DNA of 64,000 nt. It comes from Actinomycetota bacterium (GTDB taxonomy: Bacteria > Actinomycetota > Actinomycetes > S36-B12). Positions 24,759-34,334 of this stretch are shown here, one piece after another. Each line of letters starts with the position of its first letter. The first letter of the stretch is position 1. The stretch lies in NCBI GenBank assembly GCA_030684515.1, contig JAUXVJ010000009.1:679517-743516 (forward strand), in the 5' to 3' direction. Made by a program: the position numbers and the translations under genes. The notes under the pieces are model-generated. The model did not search any database. It was not told the origin of the DNA and worked only from the letters and a program-made list of their open reading frames with translations.

Positions 24759-26636
24759 ATGGCTGACTCTGACCTGCCGCTGAGGGTCAGCATTCGGCTG
24801 GCCGTGTCGCGCGCGCTGAGCCTGCTCTCACCACGTGACCGCCTTCGATATCGCTTCGTGGTCGTAGCCCAAATGGCTGCTTCAACCTTGGACATCATTG
24901 GTGTGGTGCTCCTGGGCTTGGTGGGCGTGCTGGCAACCGCGGCTATCCAGGATTCGGGCGTACCCAGCAGCCTGACCGGCGTGGTGAGCGCTCTTGGCCT
25001 GGAGGACGTCAACGTCCTCACACTGGCCGGGATGGTCGCTGGCTTGGCGGCCTTATTCCTGCTGGGCAAGAGCTTGATCTCAGCTCTGCTGATGCGTCGA
25101 ATCTTTGTATTCCTTGGGTCCCGGCAGGGAGAGGTCTCGGCTCGACTGGCTGAGAGTCTGCTTGCGCAGCCGATTCTGGCAATTGAGAAGCGATCAAGCC
25201 AAGAGACGGTGTTTGCAATTTCCACTGGTGTGGCAACGCTGGTCACCTCGATGCTCGGCTCGATCGCATTGATGCTCAGTGAACTGGCCTTGATGGGCCT
25301 GCTGTTCATCACGTTGATGCTCATTGACCCAATCGTCACGCTGGTGGCCACGGTGTACTTCGCCGCAATCGGCTTTGGCATTCACCGATCTCTCAGTGCC
25401 TGGGCCGGCCGCCTTGGCATCCTGCTTGGTTCGACCTCAGTGCTTGGGCAGCAGCGACTTCAGGAGGCGATGGTTGCCTACCGCGAGGTCTTTGTCCTTG
25501 GCCGACGTGCGCAGTACTCCGAAGCCATCGGCAGACTGTGGCGCGTGGCCGGCAAGGCTGCGGGGGATTCACTCTTCCTGATGCAATTGCCGAAGATCGC
25601 CTATGAGACCTCGCTGGTCATCGGCGGAGTGCTGCTGGTTGCCTGGCAGTTCTCAGTCTCTGGTCCCACTCAGGCAGTCGGCATCATCGTGCTGTTCGTG
25701 GCTGCTGGTTCCCGAGTGCTGCCCTCCATGCTCCGCATCAACACACTGATCCTGAGCATCCGATCGGGCATCGGCTTCTCGTCCACCTTGATGCCCTTGA
25801 TCGATGAGCTCAACACCGCTCCGGCCCCGGGGGCAGACGTCCAGCGCGCGAAGTCGCCCACCATGGTGCCCGAGCAGTACCTCGGCTTCGATCCGCGGAT
25901 CGTGATCCAGGACGTGACCGTGGTGTACCCGGGAGCCACCAGCCCGGCAATCAGCAAGATCACACTGACCGTTCCTGCGGGTGGGCGGATAGCAGTTGTT
26001 GGCTCAACGGGTGCGGGCAAATCGACATTGGCTGATGTCATCCTCGGCGTGCTCCAGCCGCAGGAAGGCTCAGTGCAGATCTCGGGGATGTCACCCGCTG
26101 AAGTGATTGCCCGCTGGCCAGGTGCCATGGCCTATGTGCCGCAGCACGTGGCAATGATCAATGGCACCGTCCGAGAGAACGTCGCACTTGGACTGGAGGC
26201 TGAAGTCGAGGCAGATGGACGCATCTGGCAGGCCTTGCAACAGGCACGGCTTGCGGATTTTCTGCTCGACCAGCGTGATGGTCTGGACACCGTGATCGGT
26301 GAGCGCGGCGTGCGACTCAGCGGCGGCCAACGTCAGCGATTGGGATTGGCGCGCGCGCTGTTCAGCCATCCGCGCCTGCTGGTGCTTGACGAGGCGACCA
26401 GCGCCTTGGACGCCGAGACCGAGGCGCTGATTGCCGAGGCGCTGAACTCCCTGAGCAGCGAGGTCACCACCGTGACCATCGCGCACCGGCTGGCCACCAT
26501 CCGCAAGGCAGACGCGGTGATCTTCCTGGAGGAAGGCGGAGTGTCAGACATGGGCAGCTTCGCCGACATCCGCGAACGTAACCCAGCCTTCGAGCGTCAG
26601 GCCCACCTGTCTGGGATTGATCGGTGGACAGAGTGA
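24759..26636 (+). CDS. ABC exporter/flippase, fused membrane and ATPase domains (PglK-like)
   Basis: This 625-residue protein has an N-terminal transmembrane domain of about six helices (residues 30-330). The ATPase domain has Walker A (VGSTGAGKSTLAD), a Q-loop (YVPQHVAMINGT), the signature LSGGQRQRLGLARAL, Walker B (LLVLDEATSALD) and the switch His (IAHRLAT). The half-transporter layout matches PglK-type lipid-linked oligosaccharide flippases and other homodimeric exporters. Its position among glycosyltransferases suggests it flips the undecaprenyl-linked repeat unit; a Wzx-type flippase is not present. It overlaps the next gene by 4 bp (GTGA). Confidence 0.9.
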   Translation: MADSDLPLRVSIRLAVSRALSLLSPRDRLRYRFVVVAQMAASTLDIIGVVLLGLVGVLATAAIQDSGVPSSLTGVVSALGLEDVNVLTLAGMVAGLAALFLLGKSLISALLMRRIFVFLGSRQGEVSARLAESLLAQPILAIEKRSSQETVFAISTGVATLVTSMLGSIALMLSELALMGLLFITLMLIDPIVTLVATVYFAAIGFGIHRSLSAWAGRLGILLGSTSVLGQQRLQEAMVAYREVFVLGRRAQYSEAIGRLWRVAGKAAGDSLFLMQLPKIAYETSLVIGGVLLVAWQFSVSGPTQAVGIIVLFVAAGSRVLPSMLRINTLILSIRSGIGFSSTLMPLIDELNTAPAPGADVQRAKSPTMVPEQYLGFDPRIVIQDVTVVYPGATSPAISKITLTVPAGGRIAVVGSTGAGKSTLADVILGVLQPQEGSVQISGMSPAEVIARWPGAMAYVPQHVAMINGTVRENVALGLEAEVEADGRIWQALQQARLADFLLDQRDGLDTVIGERGVRLSGGQRQRLGLARALFSHPRLLVLDEATSALDAETEALIAEALNSLSSEVTTVTIAHRLATIRKADAVIFLEEGGVSDMGSFADIRERNPAFERQAHLSGIDRWTE

Positions 26637-27964
26637 AGATCGCGACCATCGTCGTGACCAAGGGACGCTCGGCCTACCTCAGTGAGCTGCTCGCGAGTCT
26701 GGAGCCGCAACTCGATGAGCAATCGCCCGTGCTGATCGTGGACAACGCGTCATCCGACAACACCCCTGCCGTCATTCACGAGTGGCTGGCTCGGCAGCAG
26801 ACCCCAGTGCACTCGCTGCGCGTGGAGGTCAACGTGCCCGATGCGCGGCAGTGGATCGATGCCGCTCGTGAGCAGTTCGACTGCGATTGGGTCACCTTCC
26901 CCGGTGATGATGATCGTTATCTACCAGGACACCTGGCAGACCTGCGAGTCGCGATCGCCAGCACACCAGGGGCAGTGTGTGTCGCGGCTGGCATTCAGGA
27001 CATGGATCCGCAAGGTGTCATGCAGGCTGGGGTGTCGATTCCGTCCGCCGGATCCTCCAGAGCAGCACTCATCGGACGACTGTTCGCGCGCCCGGAGTTC
27101 TCCTGGCCAGCCTTTGCCTTCCGCAGTTCAGTGCTCGATGGAGCGCTGCCGCAACTGCGCTTCACCTTCGACTGGTGGGTTCAGTTGAATTGTGTGCTCA
27201 GCGGACCTGCCGCCTACACGGGTCGAGCCACGATCGCCTACCGGCGCCATCCCCAGCAGGAGAGCTACATGTGGTCCACTCGCCGCAAATATGCCGAGGC
27301 CGCATGGATGCTGAATTCAGTGGTGATCGGTCCGCGATTCGCTGCCTTTCAGCAGGAGTCCGAATCGACAGCACTCGAAGTTCTGCTGGACGCAATGGTT
27401 CAGGCCGGTGGCCCGGTCTATGGCGATCCGGTCTTCGGCCTGCCCATCTCAATCTCAACGGTCTCCGCGCTCTATGGAGCAGACGTGCCCGTCGAGGCAC
27501 TGCTGCCGGCCATGCGCCAATCAGCAGCTGCCCTTGGCCTGACTCCAACTGATGCCGTCCTGGCCACCTGGCTGGGCATGCCTGCCGCTCCGGCTGAGTC
27601 GATGGCCGCTGGCGCTGAGCTGAGCGTTGAAGCGTCTCGGGATCTTTGCGCGCGGTCGATTGCCATCGCACGCGCCGGCAGAATCACGCCAGTGTCGAGT
27701 TCGCGCCCGACTTTGCTCTGCGAGCATCAGAAGACCCCGTCTGGCTCTCGCGCCCGAGGGATTGTCATTGCCTGCTCCAGTGCAAGCACCGATGAGATTC
27801 TGGCCAGTGGTGTGCGCGATCAGGTGGAAGCGCAGTTGGAGGATTCGGCGAGCATCACGTCTGGCCTGCAGCCAATGGAACGCAAGGTCCTGGCCGCCTA
27901 TCGCACAACGTCCAAACGAGTGCCGCATCGACTGCGAGCAATGCTGAAGCGCAAGGCCAGCTGA
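26633..27964 (+). CDS. Family 2 glycosyltransferase
   Basis: I start this 443-residue protein at GTG 26633, which overlaps the transporter stop as GTGA; another in-frame GTG lies at 26624. The GT-A domain opens with VKIATIVVTKGRSAYLSELL, has IVDNASSDNT and an acidic metal site in WVTFPGDDDRYLPGHL. A C-terminal portion of about 200 residues (after ATIAYRRHPQQESYMW) is not recognised. It should add a sugar to the lipid-linked glycan on the cytoplasmic side. Confidence 0.85.
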   Translation: MKIATIVVTKGRSAYLSELLASLEPQLDEQSPVLIVDNASSDNTPAVIHEWLARQQTPVHSLRVEVNVPDARQWIDAAREQFDCDWVTFPGDDDRYLPGHLADLRVAIASTPGAVCVAAGIQDMDPQGVMQAGVSIPSAGSSRAALIGRLFARPEFSWPAFAFRSSVLDGALPQLRFTFDWWVQLNCVLSGPAAYTGRATIAYRRHPQQESYMWSTRRKYAEAAWMLNSVVIGPRFAAFQQESESTALEVLLDAMVQAGGPVYGDPVFGLPISISTVSALYGADVPVEALLPAMRQSAAALGLTPTDAVLATWLGMPAAPAESMAAGAELSVEASRDLCARSIAIARAGRITPVSSSRPTLLCEHQKTPSGSRARGIVIACSSASTDEILASGVRDQVEAQLEDSASITSGLQPMERKVLAAYRTTSKRVPHRLRAMLKRKAS

Positions 27965-27968
27965 ATCG

Positions 27969-29009
27969 ATGATCGACATCAAGATCTCGGCTCGCGGCGG
28001 CGCTCTTGCGCCCAATCTCTCGCAGTTCCTTGGTAGCGCTGACAACTCCTTCGCGGGATGTCGCCTGCATGTCAATGATCCGTCAGTGACCCAAGCCGAC
28101 TTCTGGTTCGTCAGTGAGGACGTCAACGACAACGATCGAGTGTGCGAGGTGCCCGCCTCGCGGGTCTATTTCGTCACCTCTGAAGTGTCATATCCACCGG
28201 GGTACTACGCCGAAGACGACAACCGTTCTGCGTTTCTGGACCAATTCGCGCGGGTCTTCACCTGTCATGACGTCTACAAGCCCAGCGTGGAGTTCAGCCT
28301 GCCGTTCCTGCCGTGGATGATCAACGCCAATCACGGTAGTTCCATCACCCAGCAGCATGAGCGTGGGGTGGAGTACCTCGGAGCTCTTGAGTCCTTGCCT
28401 AAGACCCGAATGCTGTCGGTGTTCTGCTCCACGCAGCAGTTGACTCCCGAGCACCGAATGCGTCTGCGCTTCGTCGAGCAACTCAAGTCGCATTTTGGTG
28501 ACGCGCTGGACTGGTATGGCAATGGCGTCAATCCCATAGTTGAGAAATGGGATGGCCTGGCTCCGTACTCCTACACCGTCGTACTGGAGAATCGATCAGA
28601 CAGCAATGTCATCACCGAGAAGCTGTTTGACGCCTTTCTCGCGCTCGCCTATCCGATCTACTGGGGTGCGCCCAATGCAGGTGAGTACTTTGATCCGGGC
28701 TCATTCTCGGCAATCGACATTCGTGATCTGCGCGGCTCGATCGCGCGCATAGATGAGCTCATCAACAGCGATACCAGCGTGAATGCCCTTCCGCTGCTTC
28801 GGGCAAGCCGTGACAAAGTGCTCAATGAATTCAATGTCTTTCACCGCTACACAGACATCGCCTGCGAAGACTTGCAGAGCCGCGGTGAGCTGGCGCGCTT
28901 GCCGGTTCAGATCTGGCCGATCGATCCTTACCAGGCAACCCCGCCTTGGTCACTGGGTCGGGCTCGACGCATCCTGACCAGACTCCAGGCGCGAGGTAAC
29001 AAGCAGTAG
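27969..29009 (+). CDS. GT10-family (fucosyltransferase-like) glycosyltransferase
   Basis: This 346-residue protein has the C-terminal GT10 signature: SYTVVLENRSDSNVITEKLF followed by DAFLALAYPIYWGAPNAGEYF. It contains the conserved Glu-Asn, the ITEKL(F/I) donor-binding segment and the P-x-Y-x-G turn. The N-terminal half (DFWFVSEDVNDND...VYFVTSEVSYPP) is the acceptor domain. Family members use GDP-fucose, but no gmd or fcl gene is in the window, so the donor must be made elsewhere or differ. The next gene is convergent, 6 bp away. A second GT10 protein lies at 31023. Confidence 0.85.
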   Translation: MIDIKISARGGALAPNLSQFLGSADNSFAGCRLHVNDPSVTQADFWFVSEDVNDNDRVCEVPASRVYFVTSEVSYPPGYYAEDDNRSAFLDQFARVFTCHDVYKPSVEFSLPFLPWMINANHGSSITQQHERGVEYLGALESLPKTRMLSVFCSTQQLTPEHRMRLRFVEQLKSHFGDALDWYGNGVNPIVEKWDGLAPYSYTVVLENRSDSNVITEKLFDAFLALAYPIYWGAPNAGEYFDPGSFSAIDIRDLRGSIARIDELINSDTSVNALPLLRASRDKVLNEFNVFHRYTDIACEDLQSRGELARLPVQIWPIDPYQATPPWSLGRARRILTRLQARGNKQ

Positions 29010-29015
29010 TTCGGC

Positions 29016-30173
29016 TCAGTTGAACGCGCGATAGGCATTTGCGGTGGCAAGCGCAGTTGCATGCCAGGTGGACTGCAGTGCGAGTTGCCTGCCCAGAGAT
29101 TGCAACTGCACGCGAGCATCGTCGTTGCTCAGCACCTCCACAATCACCTCAGCCAGATGTTCAGAGTTGCCAGGCTCGAAGTAGTGGGCGGCGGCCCCTG
29201 CTACCTCGTGAAACACCGGAATGGCAGAGGCAATGACCGGACAGTTGCACGCCATCGCCTCAAGCAGGGGCAGCCCGAAGCCCTCCATCTCCGAGGGAAA
29301 GACGAATGCAGATGCGTGCGAGTACAGCCCGGCCAGCTTCGGGTCGCTGGGGGTGAATTCAGCGAAGCGGTCAGTTGGCAATTGTTGCGCAACTTGCCTG
29401 ACCTCAATCTCGGACAGTGGTTCACCGGCTATCACGAGCCCAAGATCGAGGCCATGGCCTCGCAGCTGAGCCAGTGCCGCCAGCAAGAGGTCAAATCGCT
29501 TGTAGGGCAGCCGGGAACCGACAAAGAGCAGGTAGGGAAAATCCACAACCGCTGCTTCTTGTGGCGCAGCTTGCAGGAATACGTCCGACACCCCTAGTGG
29601 AACGACCACTGTCTTGCTCGCTGCTGCCGGCATGAGCGCTGCCAGTTGGTCGGCTGATGCCTGCGAGATCGACAGGATGAGGTCAGCGCGAGCCAGAGTC
29701 TCGTGCTTGCCACGGTGGGGGCCGTGTTGCATGTCGACCCCAAGCAGCTCAGGAGTCATGTCGTACAAGGTGACCGCTAGTCGTTGGCCTCGCGCGACAT
29801 CAACTCTCTTGGGCCGGAAATAGGTGGCATGCACCCAGTCGAAGCCGTGGCCGCCCTGATCGCTGGAAGCCCGGTAGTTCACAAAGGCATCCTTGAACGC
29901 ATCTCCTAGATGCAGCATGCGTGGAACTCCGCGCGGTACAGCGCGAAGTGCAGGCATCTGCGCGGTGAGTGAAGGAACGGACTCGCGAAGGTGTTGGTTG
30001 CTGCTTCGTGAGAAGAGCAGCGAAGCTCTGATTCCTAGATCCTCATGCCTTGTGTACTCGCCGATCAACTCTGCGAAGTAGCGGCTGATGCCACCCCGCT
30101 GTTGACGAACGAAGATCTCGCTGTCGAAGGCCACACTCAGCATGCCTGTGGATCTACGAGTGTCATCGGTCAT
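29016..30173 (-). CDS. Family 4 glycosyltransferase
   Basis: This 385-residue GT-B enzyme has RQQRGGISRYFAELI near the N-terminus, YLLFVGSRLPYKRFDLLLAA at the domain boundary and the C-terminal donor motif FVFPSEMEGFGLPLLEAMAC (E-x7-E). The start at 30173 overlaps the upstream gene as ATGA, which supports this ATG over the one ten codons later. It is part of a two-gene minus-strand unit with 30170-30946. It is a retaining transferase by family; donor unknown. Confidence 0.9.
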   Translation of the reverse strand: MTDDTRRSTGMLSVAFDSEIFVRQQRGGISRYFAELIGEYTRHEDLGIRASLLFSRSSNQHLRESVPSLTAQMPALRAVPRGVPRMLHLGDAFKDAFVNYRASSDQGGHGFDWVHATYFRPKRVDVARGQRLAVTLYDMTPELLGVDMQHGPHRGKHETLARADLILSISQASADQLAALMPAAASKTVVVPLGVSDVFLQAAPQEAAVVDFPYLLFVGSRLPYKRFDLLLAALAQLRGHGLDLGLVIAGEPLSEIEVRQVAQQLPTDRFAEFTPSDPKLAGLYSHASAFVFPSEMEGFGLPLLEAMACNCPVIASAIPVFHEVAGAAAHYFEPGNSEHLAEVIVEVLSNDDARVQLQSLGRQLALQSTWHATALATANAYRAFN

Positions 30174-30946
30174 CGGCTGCCGGTCATACTGGTGAGTCGT
30201 CGCCTGGCCCCCTGTAATTCGAACTCCATCAGATCCTTGCGCGTCAATTCGAAATTGCCGGACTCCGCAAGTTCACGCAGCCGCGCTTCATTCGTGCGAT
30301 CAATCTGCCCATTGAGTCGACTGTCTGGGGAGCTGGCGAAGGAGGCCGAGCCATGGTGATAGATGCGTCGATTCAGCATGAAATGCCCGCGGTATCCGCT
30401 GAACGCCACCTGAGGTCGATTGAACCGTACTTCCAGTCCCAGGCGCGCAATCTGTGCTCCAACATGCCTGCCGGTGTCCGTGTGGTTGCTCCGCATATCC
30501 TCGGCGAAATCCAATTGTGAGGCGATACCAGCTGGGAAGAGCATGAAACACGGATGCGACAGGTCTCCGTGGCGGGGATCGCTGGCAAGACTGACGTCAT
30601 GCAAATGGTCAAGCCAGTCAGGGGCGATGGGAAAGCAGTCGGAATCCAGCACCAGCACGTGGGAAGTCGTGAAGTCGATTGATCTCAGCGCGCGATTCAC
30701 TGATGCGGGGTGATCGTGCCCCACAAGTGCCATCTCCTCCTGGTCCACCGGAAAGCTCAGCACCTGCGATACGCGCGGGAGACAGACCAGTGCTTCGCGC
30801 GAGTTCCGTGACTGGTCAACGAGGACGATCTGCTCGAGGCGCTCATCGCTGAATCGATCAAGTTGCCTGCACATGTGGCTGATCCAGAACGGATCTCCGA
30901 AATGGCAGGAGACGACAGTAATTGTCTGCTTGCCTGAGGGAGACAC
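30170..30946 (-). CDS. Glycosyltransferase-like protein (GT-A fold)
   Basis: This gives 258 residues from GTG 30946. The first strand is QTITVVSCHFGDPFWISHM, an acidic DSD metal motif occurs in HVLVLDSDCFPIAPDWL, and a C-terminal SGYRGHFMLNRR segment follows. I chose GTG 30946 because a TATAGT box lies six bases upstream and the start fits the first beta-strand. An ATG at 31009 is in frame but adds 21 residues of promoter-like sequence and would leave only 13 bp to the divergent gene. The donor sugar is unknown. Confidence 0.75.
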   Translation of the reverse strand: MSPSGKQTITVVSCHFGDPFWISHMCRQLDRFSDERLEQIVLVDQSRNSREALVCLPRVSQVLSFPVDQEEMALVGHDHPASVNRALRSIDFTTSHVLVLDSDCFPIAPDWLDHLHDVSLASDPRHGDLSHPCFMLFPAGIASQLDFAEDMRSNHTDTGRHVGAQIARLGLEVRFNRPQVAFSGYRGHFMLNRRIYHHGSASFASSPDSRLNGQIDRTNEARLRELAESGNFELTRKDLMEFELQGARRRLTSMTGSR

Positions 30947-30952
30947 GTGGCA

Positions 30953-30958
30953 ACTATA
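30953..30958 (-). promoter_or_regulatory. -10 box six bases before GTG 30946 (leaderless type)
   Basis: TATAGT, six bases, then GTG on the minus strand. The box sits in the divergent gap facing the matching box at 31011-31016. Confidence 0.5.
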
Positions 30959-31010
30959 GAAGCGAATTGCGAGCTTTCCGTCTTCACCCAGACCGACCAG
31001 CAAAGGCATC

Positions 31011-31016
31011 TATCAT
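31011..31016 (+). promoter_or_regulatory. -10 box six bases before GTG 31023 (leaderless type)
   Basis: TATCAT, six bases, then GTG. It has the same geometry as the minus-strand box 53 bp away, giving a back-to-back promoter pair. Confidence 0.5.
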
Positions 31017-31022
31017 TCGCGG

Positions 31023-31988
31023 GTGAAAGTCACTGCTCGCTTCAGGAACTTCTGGCATGGATTTGATGCGCAAGACTTCTTCATCCCTCTTATCGAGGGT
31101 ATTGCTCCAGACGTACAAGTCGAACGCCGCGATCACGGCCCAGTGGATCTGGAGTTCGTCTCCACTGTGATTCCTTGGCCATCCTTAGTTGAGCGGGTAG
31201 GCGCGCGTGCTCGTCGTGAACTGCACGCGCGGGCTCACATTGGTCGCTTGCCTTCAATCCCAGCGCAGCCAAGCAATGATGCACGAGTGTCGGTTTGGTT
31301 CACAGGTGAGAACTTCCGCCCCCCTCCACCTTCGGCTGGTTGGGATCTCACCCTCTCGTTCGATCCAGATTCGGAACTGATGGGCAATCTGTACTTTCCT
31401 CAGTGGTGGATGCTCCTGCCTGAACTCCTGGCGCCCATGCGAGTCGAGCGCAGTCCGGAGAACAGGCTTGGGCGTGAAGTAACAATCAAGGAACTCATGG
31501 CGCCTCGCATTGGCAATGCATCCCAAAGGCCCGGTTTTGCATGCGCGATCATCAACAACGGCGAACACCAACGCCTGTCTGCCATCAGTGCGCTGGAAAC
31601 TATCGGTCCGGTGGATGTCTTCGGAAGTTTCTCTGGCCGAGTAGTTAGCACCAAGGATGAGGTGCTGCGCAATTACCGCTTCTGCATCTGCTTCGAGAAT
31701 GACGTGCATCCTGGATATGTCACCGAAAAGGTCTTTGATGCCTGGGCAGGTGGATGCATACCCATTTGGAACGGGTGGGACAGTCAAGGCTATGTAAATG
31801 AATCGGCCGTGCTCAATCTTGCTCAACACGCCAGCATCGACAAGCTTGTTGAAGCGGTGGGCGAACTCAACGCGGATTCTCAGGAAATTGATCGAATGGC
31901 CAGTCAGGCAATCCTGAAGAAAAGCCCCTCGCTTATTCGGGTTCGCGCTCGGCTAGGGGAGATCCTGCGGGAGCGGGAGTTGATCTGA
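31023..31988 (+). CDS. Second GT10-family glycosyltransferase
   Basis: This encodes 321 residues from GTG 31023. The GT10 core reads YRFCICFENDVHPGYVTEKV followed by FDAWAGGCIPIWNGWD: the conserved Glu-Asn, the VTEK-F donor segment and the following turn. The N-terminal half includes RVSVWFTGENFRPPP, the acceptor-side motif of alpha-1,3-fucosyltransferases. It is clearly diverged from the GT10 protein at 27969, so it probably makes a different linkage. It is followed with no gap by a membrane protein gene. Confidence 0.87.
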   Translation: MKVTARFRNFWHGFDAQDFFIPLIEGIAPDVQVERRDHGPVDLEFVSTVIPWPSLVERVGARARRELHARAHIGRLPSIPAQPSNDARVSVWFTGENFRPPPPSAGWDLTLSFDPDSELMGNLYFPQWWMLLPELLAPMRVERSPENRLGREVTIKELMAPRIGNASQRPGFACAIINNGEHQRLSAISALETIGPVDVFGSFSGRVVSTKDEVLRNYRFCICFENDVHPGYVTEKVFDAWAGGCIPIWNGWDSQGYVNESAVLNLAQHASIDKLVEAVGELNADSQEIDRMASQAILKKSPSLIRVRARLGEILRERELI

Positions 31989-33224
31989 ATGAACCGATTG
32001 AACGCCACTCCTATTACTCGTCGGCTCATGTCAGCGTATTTCCCGAAGTTGCAAAGACGGCATGGTCTATCGCTGCTCGGCATGCTGGCTGGATGCGTGA
32101 TTCTGATTTCCACAACCCCGAAGACTCCAAATTCAGGGTGGATGTCGGTCTACGCCCCGCCTGAGTTTCCGCAACTCTTCACTGGGATCCCCGTGCTGAG
32201 ACCCTGGGTTCCAGTTGAAAGACTCGACTACGCCTTGACCGGGAACCTGTGGCTGAGTTCGAGTCTGGCCTATGCACTTGTTGCATTCTTGGTACTGGCG
32301 CTGTTCTATCGTGAAGCGCTGCGCCTGGGCAACGAGCGATTGTTCTGGATCATGCTCGCTCCCTTGAGCATCGTTATCTATCTATCCTCGTGGGCCGGAC
32401 CTCTGTATGACATCACATTCGCCTTAGGTCTGATAGTCACCCTGATTTTGTTGTCGGAACTGCCCAGACAGGTTTCCAAGCTACCCATAGTCGTACTAGT
32501 TCTCGCACTCTTTCTGGTGGACATGAGCCGCCCGACGGGCTCTCTCATCGTCATTCCAGCGTTGATATTTGGACTCTTCTGGTTCAAATGCAATCGCTGG
32601 ATTCTTTTCGTGGGCTCCGCTGTGCTCCTGCTTCCCTTTCACATCATGCAATGGACGCAGTTCCACACGATCGCGCTCACGACTTTTAGCGGCTCGAATC
32701 TGTATGAGGCGATCCACATTGGACGTGATTGCCTACCAGAGTTCGCTCGGCGCGAACTCGACAGTCTGGCGATGGCTACCTGCTCCAATGAGGCAGCGGC
32801 GGAGATTCGAGCAGCCCTTCTGAAGGACCCGAGCGCGATACTCAGCCTGTTCACACCGAAGCGATTGGCGATCATCTTGACCCCGAATCCCAATTGGCAA
32901 GATGTGGATTTCGGGTCGTCGCTTGTCTACTACACGGTTGAGATATTCACTCGGCTGAGCATCGTGGGCTTCTACGTGCTTGCGTTCCTCTCACTCAAGG
33001 TCGATAGGCGCAGCTTGTTGGGATTGCTCTTCCTCTTCATAGGCATCATCACCACTTTGCTGGCGCACAGTGGATTCGAGGCGGCTCGGGTGATGCTCCC
33101 ATTTGTTCTGCTCACGGCCTTCTTGGCACTGGGGGCTCGTTGGAAGGCCAAGACTAGGAAGGCCAAGGAATCGGGACCCACCGAACTAACAACCGATTCC
33201 GCTGGGGCTGCTGAAGGTCTCTGA
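31989..33224 (+). CDS. Polytopic membrane protein, unknown (possible GT-C or polymerase)
   Basis: This 411-residue protein has about nine to ten hydrophobic segments and one larger non-membrane loop (about residues 215-290, FSGSNLYEAIHIGRDCLPEF...) in the second half. This is the arrangement of GT-C glycosyltransferases and Wzy-type polymerases, but no family signature is recognised. It directly follows the GT10 gene (adjacent stop and start) and is convergent with the methyltransferase gene. Its codons look more AT-rich than flanking genes, which may point to separate acquisition. Confidence 0.7.
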   Translation: MNRLNATPITRRLMSAYFPKLQRRHGLSLLGMLAGCVILISTTPKTPNSGWMSVYAPPEFPQLFTGIPVLRPWVPVERLDYALTGNLWLSSSLAYALVAFLVLALFYREALRLGNERLFWIMLAPLSIVIYLSSWAGPLYDITFALGLIVTLILLSELPRQVSKLPIVVLVLALFLVDMSRPTGSLIVIPALIFGLFWFKCNRWILFVGSAVLLLPFHIMQWTQFHTIALTTFSGSNLYEAIHIGRDCLPEFARRELDSLAMATCSNEAAAEIRAALLKDPSAILSLFTPKRLAIILTPNPNWQDVDFGSSLVYYTVEIFTRLSIVGFYVLAFLSLKVDRRSLLGLLFLFIGIITTLLAHSGFEAARVMLPFVLLTAFLALGARWKAKTRKAKESGPTELTTDSAGAAEGL

Positions 33225-33302
33225 GCTCGATCCGCATGGATACGGCTGCGAACCAGGCTTGGCGAACTGATGCAGTCAAAGGGATTGCTCTAGCTGGCCA
33301 AG

Positions 33303-34292
33303 CTAGGTTCTCGGCGAAGGGCCTGCACCTGTTGCTCCTGGAAACCGGAACAGCCCGCACAGCACCGTGAGCTGCGTCCAGCCAAGATCGAGCACCACCT
33401 CTCGAACATCGAGTTCAGACAGCCCCTGGCTCGTCCCCAATCGTCGAAGTGACTCAATGGAGAACAGGTTCAAGTGCTCATGTATGCCATGGCGAACCGA
33501 GCCATCCTGCTCCTGGAAACGGACGATCTCCTCTGTGCTTCTGTCCAGAGGAACTTCCAGATAGATGATCGCTTCATCGCTGGCGTGACGCAGCACTTGC
33601 GCGAGCAGCGCTCTCGGTGAGGAGACGTGCTCCAGTAGGTGACACACCTGGATGTACTCGGCCTTGGTGCCATCGGGGGCCATGGCAAGCCGAACAAAAC
33701 TGGGGTCAACGAGTGGTTCATCAGAGACCTCGACGATCAGCACCCTGCTCTTGCGCAGAGCCAGCGGCACGAAACGGCCATCGCCACCTCCCCAGTCGAT
33801 GACGGTTCGCACCGATGTCGGATCCAGCACGTCGGCCAAGAGCGAAGCGATGTTGTCCAGGCGTGATTGGACTTCGCCAGCACTCTTGCCAACCAAGTCC
33901 TGGATGACGGAGTAGTTGGGCTCGTATGCCGATCGATCAGCGTTGTAGGTGGCGGATCGGTAGTCCTCGTACAGGGGCAGGAGTTCTTCGGCTCTGTACG
34001 CGCGGCGAGGACCAACAAAGGTGCAGTCCTGGCACACCTGCAGGGGAACCTTCATCGACGAACGGTGCTCGAGCGCACGTCGAGCTGACGCAAATCTCCG
34101 CAAGTACTTCTGCACTCTGATGCCGACGGTGCGCTTGAAGGAGTGTGGCGTGTTTTCGACAGCGCTTTGCAGGTCGTGTCCGAAGGTGGAGACGTCAATC
34201 CCGTGCACGCGCTTGGCGAAGAAGGGAGCAAGGAATCCCTGGTCGACCTCAATCACCGAGGTTGAACCGCAATTTCGACAGACAGCGTTCAT
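33303..34292 (-). CDS. SAM-dependent methyltransferase with N-terminal zinc-ribbon-like segment
   Basis: This 329-residue protein begins MNAVCRNCGSTS, and a second cysteine pair (VCQDC) follows at about residue 90. That resembles the putative zinc-binding N-terminus of sugar C-methyltransferases. The SAM motif is TVIDWGGGDGRFVPLAL and a downstream VCHLLEHVSSPRALLAQVL is the usual post-II region. It may methylate a nucleotide-linked or polymer sugar. A GAGGG site precedes the ATG. It heads or follows a long minus-strand block of glycan genes running from 34335 to 40695. Confidence 0.82.
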   Translation of the reverse strand: MNAVCRNCGSTSVIEVDQGFLAPFFAKRVHGIDVSTFGHDLQSAVENTPHSFKRTVGIRVQKYLRRFASARRALEHRSSMKVPLQVCQDCTFVGPRRAYRAEELLPLYEDYRSATYNADRSAYEPNYSVIQDLVGKSAGEVQSRLDNIASLLADVLDPTSVRTVIDWGGGDGRFVPLALRKSRVLIVEVSDEPLVDPSFVRLAMAPDGTKAEYIQVCHLLEHVSSPRALLAQVLRHASDEAIIYLEVPLDRSTEEIVRFQEQDGSVRHGIHEHLNLFSIESLRRLGTSQGLSELDVREVVLDLGWTQLTVLCGLFRFPGATGAGPSPRT

Positions 34293-34334
34293 TGCTTCGG
34301 CCCTCTTTCGCGCGAAGTCGACTGCAGCCCACGA

